The notes beneath the pieces were generated by a model, which was not told the DNA's origin, searched no databases, and saw nothing but the letters and a program-made list of their open reading frames with translations. Below, piece by piece: positions 6,893 through 15,501 of a stretch of 64,000 nucleotides of DNA; positions within the stretch are counted from its first letter, which is position 1, and each line of letters starts with the position of its first letter. The stretch is from positions 186,001 through 250,000 of the forward strand of contig NZ_CP118866.1 in assembly GCF_029101545.1 (NCBI RefSeq), read 5' to 3'. A program made the position numbers and the translations under genes. This stretch comes from Amygdalobacter indicium. Lineage in GTDB: Bacteria; Bacillota; Clostridia; Saccharofermentanales; Fastidiosipilaceae.

Positions 6893-7921
6893 ATGATAAA
6901 GAAAATAGGAGTTGTGAGCTTATCAAGTGGTGTTTTGGGAGAAAGTTTTGTTGAGCATGAAATAAAAATAGGAATAGACAGATTAAATAAACTAGGAGTC
7001 GAAATAGAATTTTTGCCTAATTCTTTGAAAGGCATAGACTTTTTAAAAAATAATCCGGAACTTAGGGCAGATGATTTGCTGCTTGCTTTTGAAGATGACA
7101 CTATTGATATGATTTTATGTGCTATTGGTGGAGAAGATACCTATAGATTAGCTCCTTATTTATTTGAAAGAGATAGATTAAAAAATATTGTTAAACAAAA
7201 ACTTTTTTTAGGCTTTTCTGACTCAACAATGAATCACTTTATGCTAAATAAGCTTGGCATAAAAACATTTTATGGTCAGGCTTTCTTGCCGGATGTATGT
7301 GAACTATCTGCTAATATGTTAGCTTATACAGAAAATTACTTTTTGGAACTTATAAAAACAGGAAAAATAAATGAGATACATCCTAGTGAAGTGTGGTATG
7401 AAGAAAGGAAAGATTTTAGCAAGAAAGCTACGGGAGTAGAAATGAAAAGTCATCCTAATACCGGTTTTGAGCTTTTAAGAGGCAATCCTATATTTAGTGG
7501 AAAAATTTTAGGCGGATGCATAGAAACAATATATGATATGTTCGATAATTCTAGATTTAACGATACAGTAGAAATTTGTAGCAAATATAATTTATTTCCT
7601 ACCCTTGAGGAATGGAAGAATAAGATTTTACTAATAGAATCAAGCCAAGAAAAATCAAAACCCGATTTATATAGGAAAATGATACTTACTCTAAAAGACT
7701 ACGGTTTATTTGATGTATTAGCAGGAGTATTAGTAGGAAAACCTCAAAATGAAATCTATTACGAGGAGTATAAATCTATTTTATTAGAAGAAATCACTAA
7801 TAAGCATTTACCAATTGTCTATAATATAAATGTTGGACACTCAACTCCAAGATGTATAATTCCTTTTGGGGTAGAAGCAGAAGTAAATGTAAGTAAACAA
7901 ATTATCTCCTTTAGTTATTAA
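6893..7921 (+). CDS. S66-family peptidase (MccF/LD-carboxypeptidase-like)
   Basis: The 342-residue cytoplasmic protein begins KKIGVVSLSSGVLGE and has the S66 nucleophile region ILCAIGGEDTYR, then FLGFSDSTMNHF, and a late VGHSTPRCIIPFG motif. S66 enzymes trim murein tetrapeptides (LD-carboxypeptidase) or inactivate microcin C-type peptide-nucleotides (MccF). The PFG-type C-terminus and the mobile context make a resistance role plausible, not proven. ATG 6893 is chosen because GGAGGG lies five bases upstream. It sits alone between two RlmD-like scars, so it looks like cargo of a small integrated element. Confidence 0.8.
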   Translation: MIKKIGVVSLSSGVLGESFVEHEIKIGIDRLNKLGVEIEFLPNSLKGIDFLKNNPELRADDLLLAFEDDTIDMILCAIGGEDTYRLAPYLFERDRLKNIVKQKLFLGFSDSTMNHFMLNKLGIKTFYGQAFLPDVCELSANMLAYTENYFLELIKTGKINEIHPSEVWYEERKDFSKKATGVEMKSHPNTGFELLRGNPIFSGKILGGCIETIYDMFDNSRFNDTVEICSKYNLFPTLEEWKNKILLIESSQEKSKPDLYRKMILTLKDYGLFDVLAGVLVGKPQNEIYYEEYKSILLEEITNKHLPIVYNINVGHSTPRCIIPFGVEAEVNVSKQIISFSY

Positions 7922-7970
7922 ACAAAATTGAGCTAAGCTATGAGTTGTTTTTCTTTACATTTCCCTGAGT

Positions 7971-8012
7971 CATGTGGAGAGTGTTGTTTTGATATCTAGG
8001 GTAAAGGACTAA
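7971..8012 (+). other. RlmD/RumA-like 3' end, probable att-site scar 2
   Basis: The frame reads HVESVVLISRVKD followed by TAA, a second methyltransferase-like C-terminus. It matches scar 1 over CAyGTGGAGAsTGTTGTTTT. The two lie 1158 bp apart in direct orientation around the S66 peptidase gene. Confidence 0.6.
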
Positions 8013-8028
8013 GACGTACAGAAAAGCC

Positions 8029-8317
8029 TTGAAATCAAGGGATTCCGATAATATTGCCCGGTCAAGGAAAGATGCTGTTCTCCCCGCCCTGAAAGAAAAT
8101 TGGAAGACGGTGCTTATGGGAGATGCGGATGCGGCATCCCGCCAGGGAGTTAAAGATAAGGTTGATGACCTCACTTCTTTTCTGGACGGCCGGACGGAAG
8201 CAATTACTGAGTACTCGGAAACACAGATCAGAAGGCTAATCGAGAAGATAACAGTCTCTGATGAAAAACTCACTCGTTAAATTTAAATCGGGGCTGGAGA
8301 TTGATGTGGAGATATAA
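8029..8317 (+). pseudogene. C-terminal tail of a second serine recombinase, frameshifted
   Basis: The translation contains LKENWKTVLMGDADAA, then EAITEYSETQIRRLIEKITV, which is the end of Tn-type large serine recombinases. The expected last residues (VKFKSGLEIDVEI) lie in another frame, so a frameshift occurred near 8275. Catalytic and zinc-ribbon parts are missing. This is a different family member from the one at 5.6-6.6 kb, so at least two elements inserted here. Confidence 0.65.
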
Positions 8318-8335
8318 AGGTATGCAGATATGAAT

Positions 8336-8364
8336 GGCACTCGGCTATAGTCGGGTGTTTTTTT
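8336..8364 (+). terminator. Terminator after the second recombinase tail
   Basis: Arms CACTCG and CGGGTG (one G-T pair) flank an eight-base loop and run into seven T. Confidence 0.6.
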
Positions 8365-8378
8365 AGTTTGCGAAAAAA

Positions 8379-8446
8379 TCTCCCAAGGCAATTGATATTC
8401 TCCCAAAATGCTGACATAATTGGGATAAGATAAAAGCGATTGGGAG
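8379..8446 (+). promoter_or_regulatory. Four phased half-sites TCCCAA/TTGGGA before a fic remnant
   Basis: TCCCAA occurs at 8381 and 8401, and its inverse TTGGGA at 8420 and 8440. Spacings of 20, 19 and 20 bp give a symmetrical array with extended arms TCTCCCAA and TTGGGAGA. It lies directly upstream of the broken fic gene. An operator role is inferred. Confidence 0.45.
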
Positions 8447-8459
8447 AAAGTAAAAGACA

Positions 8460-9162
8460 ATGAGAAAATTTGATTACTCCATACTCAAAGACAGAACATG
8501 GGATAATGAAATACTGTCATATGTCTCAAAGATAAAAGAAAATTGTTCTTTTCAAGCCGCTGGAACCATATGAAACTCCGGATGCTGTCACGCATATCTG
8601 TGAGAGCTATCAGGAAGCTCTTGAGAAGGAAATCGTTCATCCCCTCATTCTGATACCATGCTTTATACTGGATTTTCTTTGTATTCATCCATTTAATGAT
8701 GGGAATGGAAGAATGAGCAGACTTCTTACGCTGCTCCTGCTTTATCGGAGCGGATATATGGTCGGGCAGTATATCAGCATCGAAAAAGCTATTGCGGATA
8801 CAAAAGAGTCGTATTACAAGGCTCTGGCAGATGCAGACAAACTGTGGCATGAAGAAAAGAACGATCCGAAGCCTTTTATAAAATATATGCTGGGTGTAAT
8901 ACTCGCCTGCTACAGGGAATTTGAGGCGCGAGTTACTATTGCGGAAAAAAGCGGGGTCAGGAGCACATCATATAATATTGTAAAGGAATTTGTTCGGAAT
9001 AAAATCGGGACATTTACAAAGCAGGAAGCGATGATAGCATGTCCGAGCCTTGGAAGCTCATCCGTGGAATCAGCCTTAAAAAAACTTGTGGAGGATGGAA
9101 CTTTGAAACGATTGGGGGCAGGCAGAAAAACACATTATGTCAGATCCGATGCTGCCATCTGA
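8460..9162 (+). pseudogene. Fic-family AMPylase with internal deletion and frameshift
   Basis: ATG 8460 starts a correct-looking Fic beginning (MRKFDYSILKDRTW) that ends in a different frame after about 26 codons. Downstream, ETPDAVTHICESYQEALE leads to FLCIHPFNDGNGRMSR, the Fic catalytic loop (8686-8712) with its His and Arg intact, then a winged-helix-like C-terminus (FTKQEAMIACPSLGSSSVES). Roughly 150 residues between the parts, including the usual inhibitory helix, are missing. The gene cannot give a full protein. A C-terminal product from ATG 8713 would lack the catalytic loop. Confidence 0.7.
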
Positions 9163-9226
9163 GACGGAAAAATAATAGGCTGTTAAGCTTTGTATTCTGA
9201 TGAATTAGAGTTTATTAAGGTGCCAT

Positions 9227-9850
9227 ATGAAAGAAAAAAGACCTGATTTTAGAGATATAAAATCATTTGAAGAATTTAATAAATACTATTGGTATCGAGA
9301 AGAACTTTCACAAATTTGTAAGTCTCTTGGATTAGAGTATAGATGTACGAAGCAAGAATTGAACTATATTATCGAACAATATTTTAGGGGAAATAAAGTA
9401 GGAAAATTTTTGAGCATGAGTAAAGGAAACAAAAATCAGTCCGAAGTTATAACCTTGGAGACACCATTGCTTAAATGCGGTTTTTCATTTAACCCAAAAT
9501 TTCGAGATTATTTTTCAGCCGTAACAGGCATTAGTCCGTTTAAATTTAGTGCTGATATGGCAACGGCTTGGAGAAAAGTAAAGAGGGACAATGATATAAA
9601 ATTTACGATCCAAGATATGATTAAAATATATTATGGTGAGTCGGATTACGCCAGGTATGATAGTTCGGCTTGTCAATGGAATCAGTTTCTAAAAGATTTT
9701 TGTTTAGATGAATTTAGTGATTGTTATTCTAATAAGTTAAAAGTTGCAGCTATTCTCTGGAAAGAAGTTAGAAACTCGATAAATGAAAAAGTTTACTCGC
9801 GGGAACTTTTAAAAAAGTATGAATATAAAGTAGAGGAATACTGTAAGTAA
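9227..9850 (+). CDS. SAP-domain protein (DUF6434-like)
   Basis: The 207-residue cytoplasmic protein has an N-terminal SAP-like helix-extended-loop-helix (about residues 24-55, EELSQICKSLGLEYRCTKQE), a fold often used to contact nucleic acid. A conserved C-terminal half follows (FRDYFSAVTGISPFKFSADM). Such proteins are widespread in Firmicutes accessory DNA and have no assigned role. AAGGTG precedes ATG 9227. It stands alone between the fic remnant and a Nudix gene. Confidence 0.6.
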   Translation: MKEKRPDFRDIKSFEEFNKYYWYREELSQICKSLGLEYRCTKQELNYIIEQYFRGNKVGKFLSMSKGNKNQSEVITLETPLLKCGFSFNPKFRDYFSAVTGISPFKFSADMATAWRKVKRDNDIKFTIQDMIKIYYGESDYARYDSSACQWNQFLKDFCLDEFSDCYSNKLKVAAILWKEVRNSINEKVYSRELLKKYEYKVEEYCK

Positions 9851-10038
9851 ACAGATCCCGGTTTATAGGGCTGAAAAGCACCCGTGGACAACTTCCCTCA
9901 AAGCAATATTTCGTAGACAATTCTAAACTCAAAAAATCAAAAACCTTTGACATCAAAGGCGTTGTCTCACGGCACGTCGAGAGTGTAAAATTAAACGAAA
10001 TCAAATGGATCAAAAGAATAGAAAAGGAGAAAATTATA
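9847..10038 (+). other. Open frame joined in phase to the Nudix gene
   Basis: The Nudix reading frame is open upstream to 9847 without a stop and encodes a lysine-rich stretch that includes KQYFVDNSKLKKSKTFDIKG. There is no ATG, GTG or TTG start in it, and a good ribosome site (AAAGGAG) precedes ATG 10039. It is probably the tail of a lost gene. I do not recognise it. Confidence 0.3.
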
Positions 10039-10536
10039 ATGGGAAAAGTTATGGAGCATGATTGTGCTATTGTTGACGATAAAAATGCGTTTAGATATAG
10101 AGCGGCAGCCATAATAGTTGAAGATGGTTGCGTGCTGCTTGCAGGAAATGGTGTGGACGACTATTACTACTCAGTTGGCGGAGCAGTGCACATGGGCGAG
10201 ACATCAGAAGAAGCTGTAAAGAGAGAAGTTTTTGAAGAGGCAGGTGTTAATTATGAAGTCGACCACCTTGCCGTGATACACGAAAACTTCTTTATCGGCA
10301 GTTCCGGCTTAAAGGGAGTGAATTTCCATGAACTTACTTTTTACTACATGATGAAACCCATGGGTAAAAGAAATCTTACGGGACAAAGTACTACAATGTC
10401 AGGCGTTAAAGAGACAATGCACTGGGTGCCGATAGATGAGCTTGATAAATGCAAAGCATATCCGACATTTATGAAAAAATTTCTTAAGTCGGAGCATAGA
10501 GGTGTAGAGCATATAGTTACAGATGCAAGAGATTAA
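10039..10536 (+). CDS. Nudix hydrolase
   Basis: The 165-residue protein has the complete Nudix box GAVHMGETSEEAVKREVFEE followed by AGV, which fits Gx5Ex7REUxEExGU. These enzymes cleave nucleoside diphosphates linked to another group, using Mg2+ held by the REVFEE glutamates. The sequence before the box (YRAAAIIVEDGCVLLAGNG) is the usual first strands. Substrate cannot be told; (d)NTP or capped-nucleotide housekeeping is typical. AAAGGAG lies nine bases before the ATG. Confidence 0.85.
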   Translation: MGKVMEHDCAIVDDKNAFRYRAAAIIVEDGCVLLAGNGVDDYYYSVGGAVHMGETSEEAVKREVFEEAGVNYEVDHLAVIHENFFIGSSGLKGVNFHELTFYYMMKPMGKRNLTGQSTTMSGVKETMHWVPIDELDKCKAYPTFMKKFLKSEHRGVEHIVTDARD

Positions 10537-10815
10537 GGAAGCCTACCATCCATGGCAAGGCTTGTTCCATATATGTGATTTCGTCAAAAACGACAAATAC
10601 TTTTAATGACATAAAAGCTAACTTCAAAATATGTCCGTTATGGAATAATTGCCTAATCGAGATAAACTAACTATATATAATGCCTGCAAATAGGCGAAAA
10701 GTAAAAACTTTTTATTTTTTAATCATAGACCCAAAAGCGTCAAGCACAAATGAAAAGGAATTTCTTCCGGGCGAGTTGCAAGTTTAATTGTCGCACCATT
10801 ATAAAGGAGTGATAT
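10537..10815. other. Non-coding stretch before the EndoU cassette
   Basis: There is no convincing gene in about 280 bp. It is AT-rich, and a ribosome site AAAGGAG at 10803-10809 serves the short leader frame that follows. I see no terminator or RNA structure. Confidence 0.4.
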
Positions 10816-10890
10816 ATGGTGAAATTAAATGAAAATAAAGCTCTTCACCGTACACATATGGTGAAGGGTGAAGTAAATGGGAACAACTAA
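10816..10890 (+). CDS. 24-residue leader-like ORF overlapping the EndoU start
   Basis: ATG 10816 has a good ribosome site (AAAGGAG). The frame ends at 10890, 14 bases inside the EndoU gene. It contains inverted arms CTTCACC and GGTGAAG. It may be a translational leader or the remnant of the N-terminal part of a larger polymorphic toxin. The peptide itself is unrecognised. Confidence 0.3.
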   Translation: MVKLNENKALHRTHMVKGEVNGNN

Positions 10891-11357
10891 AAGCGGACGA
10901 GTTTTAAATACGCATGGAGCTGCCGGTTCAGCAAGTCAATTTGCTGTCGTTCATTCTAATGAAGGCGCATACACTAAGCCGCAGAAAGGGCAGCAAATCA
11001 GATTAAAATCCGGTGGGCACGGACAGACTTAAGGAGCTGGATAAATACGGCATTGAGTATCATATTGTGAAAACGTATCCCAACGGCGTAAGGGTTGGAT
11101 ATGTGCCCAAGCATTGGAACAAAAAGAAACGTGAGGGTATATATCAATCTTGGTTTCCTACGCATTGGACGACCAAGGACATTAAACATGCAGGTGAACA
11201 TGTTGCCAACTTAAAAGGGAACAAGCATGTGAAAGATGGAGTTATCGTATTCGGTAATTGGAAAGGCGTGCGTGTGGGAGTTATACGAACACACGGCCAA
11301 ATCGGCACAATCTTTCCCGATTCCAATCAACCACGTAAGAAAAGAGGTAAAAGATAA
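10877..11357 (+). pseudogene. EndoU-type RNase toxin module, frameshifted
   Basis: ATG 10877 starts MGTTKSGRVLNTHGAAGS and reaches the GGHGQ motif, then stops (11030). The next frame continues with LKELDKYGIEYHIVKTYPNG, VRVGYVPKH and SWFPTHWT, DI..AGEHVANL, and ends VRVGVIRTHGQIGTIFPD, all typical of bacterial EndoU nuclease domains. The frame changes near 11027. Joined, this would be about 158 residues: a free-standing toxin cassette of a polymorphic toxin, without a delivery domain. As it stands no active toxin would be made unless ribosomes shift frame. Confidence 0.65.
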
Positions 11358-11689
11358 TGGATGTACAAAAATTTAGAGAAGTGCTTAAAAGACGTGATGA
11401 AACGCATGATGAATATGATTATGGACTAGAAATGTGTTGGAAGGAAGAAGTTGAAATATTGTCTGAAGATATACCATCTACTATCAAGTACTTAAAAAAT
11501 GATTGTACGGAAGATGAGTTTAGTTGGATTAGTGAAATTATCGAGGATCTGGCTGAAAAGACACGAAGCAGAGAACTTATAGAGTGTTATAAAAGCTTAA
11601 TGGCAAAATTTCCTGAAGAAACTAAAGAATATTACATTGGCTTTTGTGTAGAGTGTGCCGAGGATTTTCTTGAGGATACGGATGCCTAA
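11357..11689 (+). CDS. Probable immunity protein for the EndoU toxin
   Basis: The 110-residue, strongly acidic, helical protein has no signal or membrane segment (ETHDEYDYGLEMCWKEEVEI near the start). Its ATG shares one base with the EndoU stop codon. Acidic small proteins directly after nuclease toxin modules are typically their immunity proteins, which bind the toxin in the cytoplasm. I do not recognise the exact immunity family. It is intact although the toxin is broken, consistent with retention for protection against neighbours. Confidence 0.6.
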   Translation: MDVQKFREVLKRRDETHDEYDYGLEMCWKEEVEILSEDIPSTIKYLKNDCTEDEFSWISEIIEDLAEKTRSRELIECYKSLMAKFPEETKEYYIGFCVECAEDFLEDTDA

Positions 11690-11861
11690 AATAGAAACGA
11701 TTGTAGAGAAGGTCTTGGAGTATCTTTTGGCGTGCAAATTGGAATTTTCCGGAGAATGTAAAAGTGCAGACTATTTGCACCATTGTTTAAGCTCAAGCCC
11801 TTTAACTCCTATTTCGGATATAAAATAGAGAATATCGTCAGTGTAACAGAGGAAGAGAAAA
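11690..11861. other. Intergenic boundary between accessory block and core DNA
   Basis: There is no gene here. A short frame from 11680 (MPKIETIVEKVLEYLLAC) ends quickly. Base composition changes from AT-rich to balanced across this gap. Confidence 0.35.
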
Positions 11862-13316
11862 ATGTCGGATTCGTTGACTGCGGAAAAACCGCTATATTGT
11901 GCAACTTATATGCAGACATGGGAAAACTATCTCATGCTGAATAAGGAATTATATAAGCAGAAAGTTCGGAAAATGATTGCGGCAAGCTTTGCCGTTTTAA
12001 CGATTGTCGGAACTGCTTTTATGGCAGCTGATAGACTGCAGCTTCTCGGTCGACTCACCTATTGTGCTGCAATTCTGCTCCTTGTTGGCCTACCTTTTAT
12101 TTGGCGCCACACACTCTTTACTCAATTCCGAAGCGCAAATGTGAAAGGTGATGAAGAGTGGCAGTATGTCTTCTATCAGGACTCGTTTAAGTTGAATTCT
12201 AAGAATACGGTAGCGACGAGAAGATATTCGGAACTGTATCGCATTGTTGAGGGCACAGAATACATTTATTTGTTACCGGAAATGAATCGTGTTTTTCCCG
12301 TGCCGCGAGATCATGGAGAGCGTGACAAATTCCTTCTCAGTCAGGGAAAACAACGGGAAAAAGACAAAATTGCACCCTTTCTCTCCTGCTTTTATGTACT
12401 AAGCAGTATGCTGACGGCATTCTTCGGCCTGACTGCGGAACGTTTGCCCAAACAATGGCTTTTGCAGACTTGGGTATATGTTATATGTGCAGCAATGCCG
12501 TTGGCCTGGATGATCACGATAGTTCTGGCAGGTGTTTCCCGGAATCTGTATCATATTTCATACGTGCGTAAGACCTGGGTAAGAATTATACTGCAGGTGC
12601 TGTCCGTTCTGTTTTGCGGTTTGCTTATCCTGTGCCTTGGAATAGGGGACGTTTTGTCCCTGGCTTTAAGATATCCGGTGCAACAAAATGATAATGGGAC
12701 TTACACAGAGCACGTGGATGATATGTATGCGCCTTTTAAATATTATCTTTATCAGCCGGAAGGAGCGTTTTTTCTGCGATATCTTCGGCCGATGACCGAT
12801 TTAAACGACACGGATCCGACAATCAGTGAATCTGAGTGGTATCGCAGAATGGATACTAAAAGCACAGATACAAGCACAGATGCAAGCTCCAAGCCTACGG
12901 AGCCGATTAAAAATTCTTCTGCGTCCGGGTCAGGTAGCGCTAGCACTCGGCGGAATTCAGAGGCAGAAAAGGAACGAAATGCGGCGCTTAAGATATTTGA
13001 TAAGTACTTTGCGGCGAAAGGATCTACTTTTAAGGAGAGTTATACGGCTAAGGGAAGAATGTACTTTGTCCTGCATGAAAGTGCTGCGGATATTACTTAT
13101 CTGGAGTATGACAGAGATTCTCGGAATGGGAATTGCGGTCTTTATGTCCTGCTTAAGGCGGCAAAATCTTCAGACGGCAGTTGGTCGCAGAGTGAGGCTC
13201 AGATGCAGAATACCTATGCTTATGAATACAGTACCGGGGCCATAGTAGAGAGCGGTAAAGTTGACTGGTCGGATAGCGGAAACGAAGAATATCGGAAGCT
13301 TACCGGAGAACCGTAA
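11862..13316 (+). CDS. Membrane protein with YcxB-like region
   Basis: The 484-residue protein has two N-terminal transmembrane helices (about 38-58 and 65-82), then a cytoplasmic YcxB-like stretch (YQDSFKLNSKNTVATRRYSE and YLLPEMNRVFPVP). Three further helices lie at about 165-265, followed by a long extracellular-type tail with a Ser/Thr/Lys-rich linker (about 330-360) and an extra globular domain (about 365-484). YcxB-like proteins have no assigned role. The added domain at the end is not one I recognise. It stands alone. Confidence 0.55.
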   Translation: MSDSLTAEKPLYCATYMQTWENYLMLNKELYKQKVRKMIAASFAVLTIVGTAFMAADRLQLLGRLTYCAAILLLVGLPFIWRHTLFTQFRSANVKGDEEWQYVFYQDSFKLNSKNTVATRRYSELYRIVEGTEYIYLLPEMNRVFPVPRDHGERDKFLLSQGKQREKDKIAPFLSCFYVLSSMLTAFFGLTAERLPKQWLLQTWVYVICAAMPLAWMITIVLAGVSRNLYHISYVRKTWVRIILQVLSVLFCGLLILCLGIGDVLSLALRYPVQQNDNGTYTEHVDDMYAPFKYYLYQPEGAFFLRYLRPMTDLNDTDPTISESEWYRRMDTKSTDTSTDASSKPTEPIKNSSASGSGSASTRRNSEAEKERNAALKIFDKYFAAKGSTFKESYTAKGRMYFVLHESAADITYLEYDRDSRNGNCGLYVLLKAAKSSDGSWSQSEAQMQNTYAYEYSTGAIVESGKVDWSDSGNEEYRKLTGEP

Positions 13317-13450
13317 AAACCGAAAAATCCCTGATTTTAAGCGTGTAGCGAATGCTCCGGGGGCAAGCTGTTGAAATTTTGAGCAAAATGCTGATTTTGT
13401 TTCTGAGCCTTGCCTACAGGCGGTCGCATCTGAGGATATACAGTATTACA

Positions 13451-13505
13451 GGAATAATACAGTTATTCCGGATATAAGATTTTATAACAGTCAATCTGAT
13501 ATAAT
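13451..13505 (+). promoter_or_regulatory. Hairpin and -10 element before the BspA-like surface gene
   Basis: An inverted repeat GGAATAA/TTATTCC (13451-13469) lies about 30 bp upstream of a perfect -10 TATAAT (13500-13505). No good -35 is visible, so transcription may need an activator. Confidence 0.4.
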
Positions 13506-13578
13506 GGCGTGAGTAATTATGCGAATAGGTTTGATAATATATGAAAATGTGAACCTGATCCGGAAAGATGGAATATTT

Positions 13579-15279
13579 ATGAAATGCTATAAAGTAAAGA
13601 TAAAAACCGTGTTACCCGTTATTTTAAGTGTGAGTATGTGGGCGACGTTGACGCCGGCAATTAATTTTGTGCCGACAATTTCTTATGCCGCAAGTTCCGA
13701 GGCTCAAGATGATTCGACGGTGTGGACACGCGACGATTTTAATATTTCTGCTGATGGAAAAACTGTCGGAGGCAGGAAAAATGTTTATTATCCGGAGACC
13801 GGTCAGACGGTAAATGAGTATGTGGACGGACTTAGCGCCAAAGGCAAGGAGAAACTTAAGAAAAATCATCATGTTGTGATTCCTGAGGGCATTGAGGTAA
13901 TTCATGAATGTGCTTTTACCGGTCGGGCTGACAAAGTCGGGAATAAGCATAAACACATTGACGGCGAGACTTATATTGAGGGCGTAACGCTTCCGCAATC
14001 TCTTAAGATTATAGAATACGGTGCGTTCGGCTGGAACAAAATTAAGGGAACTCTTACTATTCCGAAAAATGTCATTTCAATACATAGCGCAGCATTTGTT
14101 GCTAATGAAATTGAAAAAGTGGTGTTTGAAGGCGTGCTTGATGGCAAGGGCAAAGAGCACGATACAGATGCTAATCCGTATTATCTTGCCGGAATTGGCA
14201 GTGTCGCTTTTCAAGGGAACAAAATTAGGGAAATTGTGGTAAAAGAGAATTTGGGTAAGTATAAATTACATCCATCCTCCGATCCTAATAAAAATGATGC
14301 TTCGTTCGATAATCAGGATCTGGGAACTTTCACAATCGGAGTAGGCGAAGAATACAAGCGGCCTATTACATTTACGCAAGCCAGCGGTAATTATGTTATT
14401 TCTGCAATAGAAGGATTTGAAGAAAACGGTAATCTGGTACCAATTGAACAATCATCTTACTTCCAAAAGAATAACGCCGGAAAATATGTGGCGACAAAAA
14501 CCGGAACACTTAATGGTCAATGTGTATCTTTTGATATGTATAATGGTAATCCTAGGGTAATTGCAACTTCGAAGTTTACCTACAAAATTACTAAGATTTG
14601 CAAAATTACTTTTGTAAATGGCAAAGATACCGGTTATGCCGCAGTCAACGTTGAGGAAGGTAAAAGTATAAGCAATAACAGTGTTTCCGGACAGAAGATG
14701 CCGGCGGCACCGTCTAAAGACGGATATACTTTCAAGGAGTGGAATACACAGGAAGACGGTCAAGGCAAGGCTTTTACAAAAGATACTGTTGTTAGTGCGG
14801 ATATGACTGTATATGCCGTTTATGATCGGAATGCTGCTGTTGTGAATGCTGCACCGACGCTGATATTACAGGATAAGACGATTACGGCAGGCGACGCATT
14901 TGATTTGCGGAGCTTGATAGTTTCCGCGAACGATCCGGAAGATGGAGATTTGAAGAATGAGGTTAAGCTTGTGGATAAGGGTGGATTTGATAATACCAAG
15001 CCCGGCACTTATACGATTACGTTCACGCTTGCGGATAAAGGCAAGGCGAGTGTTACGAAGTCGGCGACTGTAACTGTTAAGCCCAAATCGCCGCAACCTG
15101 AGCCGAAGCAGCCTACACCGTCATTAACAGAACCGGCACCTGAAACTGAACCTGTTGTGGAGTTGCCGCCTGAAAAACATAGAGTGGCGAAAACCGGTGA
15201 ATCGGCTTATTTCGGCGGATTTTCAGCAGTGTTAAGTTTGGCACTTGCTGCCCTTATGAGTTTACGTAAAAAAAGTTAA
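13579..15279 (+). CDS. Secreted surface protein: BspA-like LRR, Listeria-Bacteroides repeat, VAKTGE anchor
   Basis: The 566-residue protein has a signal peptide (cut near SYAASSEA, residue 38). A BspA-type leucine-rich region follows (about 80-210; EGIEVIHECAF, GAFGWNKIKG), then a Listeria-Bacteroides repeat (about 355-418; GYTFKEWNTQEDGQGKAFTK), a DUF5011-like Ig domain (about 425-510), a proline-rich spacer and the ending VAKTGE (15184-15201), a hydrophobic segment and RKKS. ATG 13579 is preferred to 13519 because the latter falls about eight bases after the predicted transcript start. It is probably an adhesin anchored by a sortase-like route. Confidence 0.75.
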   Translation: MKCYKVKIKTVLPVILSVSMWATLTPAINFVPTISYAASSEAQDDSTVWTRDDFNISADGKTVGGRKNVYYPETGQTVNEYVDGLSAKGKEKLKKNHHVVIPEGIEVIHECAFTGRADKVGNKHKHIDGETYIEGVTLPQSLKIIEYGAFGWNKIKGTLTIPKNVISIHSAAFVANEIEKVVFEGVLDGKGKEHDTDANPYYLAGIGSVAFQGNKIREIVVKENLGKYKLHPSSDPNKNDASFDNQDLGTFTIGVGEEYKRPITFTQASGNYVISAIEGFEENGNLVPIEQSSYFQKNNAGKYVATKTGTLNGQCVSFDMYNGNPRVIATSKFTYKITKICKITFVNGKDTGYAAVNVEEGKSISNNSVSGQKMPAAPSKDGYTFKEWNTQEDGQGKAFTKDTVVSADMTVYAVYDRNAAVVNAAPTLILQDKTITAGDAFDLRSLIVSANDPEDGDLKNEVKLVDKGGFDNTKPGTYTITFTLADKGKASVTKSATVTVKPKSPQPEPKQPTPSLTEPAPETEPVVELPPEKHRVAKTGESAYFGGFSAVLSLALAALMSLRKKS

Positions 15280-15335
15280 AGCGATGTAGATATTCTCCGC
15301 TCCGTTTCAGCGGATTGTTCACGATATCAAGATAG

Positions 15336-15371
15336 ACGACCTCGGCCGGAAAACAGCTGAGGTCGTTTTGT
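15336..15371 (+). terminator. Terminator after the BspA-like gene
   Basis: Arms ACGACCTC (15336-15343) and GAGGTCGT (15359-15366) form a perfect 8-bp stem followed by a T-rich run. Confidence 0.85.
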
Positions 15372-15410
15372 TTAATTTAGTTACACTTGCAAGAGGGAGT
15401 AGCTTTGTGC

Positions 15411-15467
15411 TTGACAAAAGTGCTCGGCGATACTAACATATGTATAAATTCTATATATAGAATTTAT
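15411..15467 (+). promoter_or_regulatory. PadR promoter with a 24-bp perfect palindrome
   Basis: -35 TTGACA (15411-15416), a 17-bp spacer and -10 TAACAT (15434-15439) are followed at once by a perfect palindrome, 15444-15467, with arms ATAAATTCTATA and TATAGAATTTAT. The palindrome covers the likely start point. Binding by the PadR protein, giving autorepression, is inferred. Confidence 0.75.
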
Positions 15468-15501
15468 ATGTAGAAAAATAATACACAAAGGAGAGCAATG
15501 A

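Noticed and set aside
9973..9986. CACGTCGAGAGTGT, similar to the RlmD-like scars, as a third att site
   Set aside because: The match is 12 of 14 bases to scar 2. The reading frame continues as a lysine-rich sequence, not as an RlmD tail with a stop, so the likeness may be chance.
12826..13245. 139-codon second frame inside the YcxB-like gene
   Set aside because: Arg/Leu-rich translation typical of an out-of-frame shadow of a real gene; no start signal.
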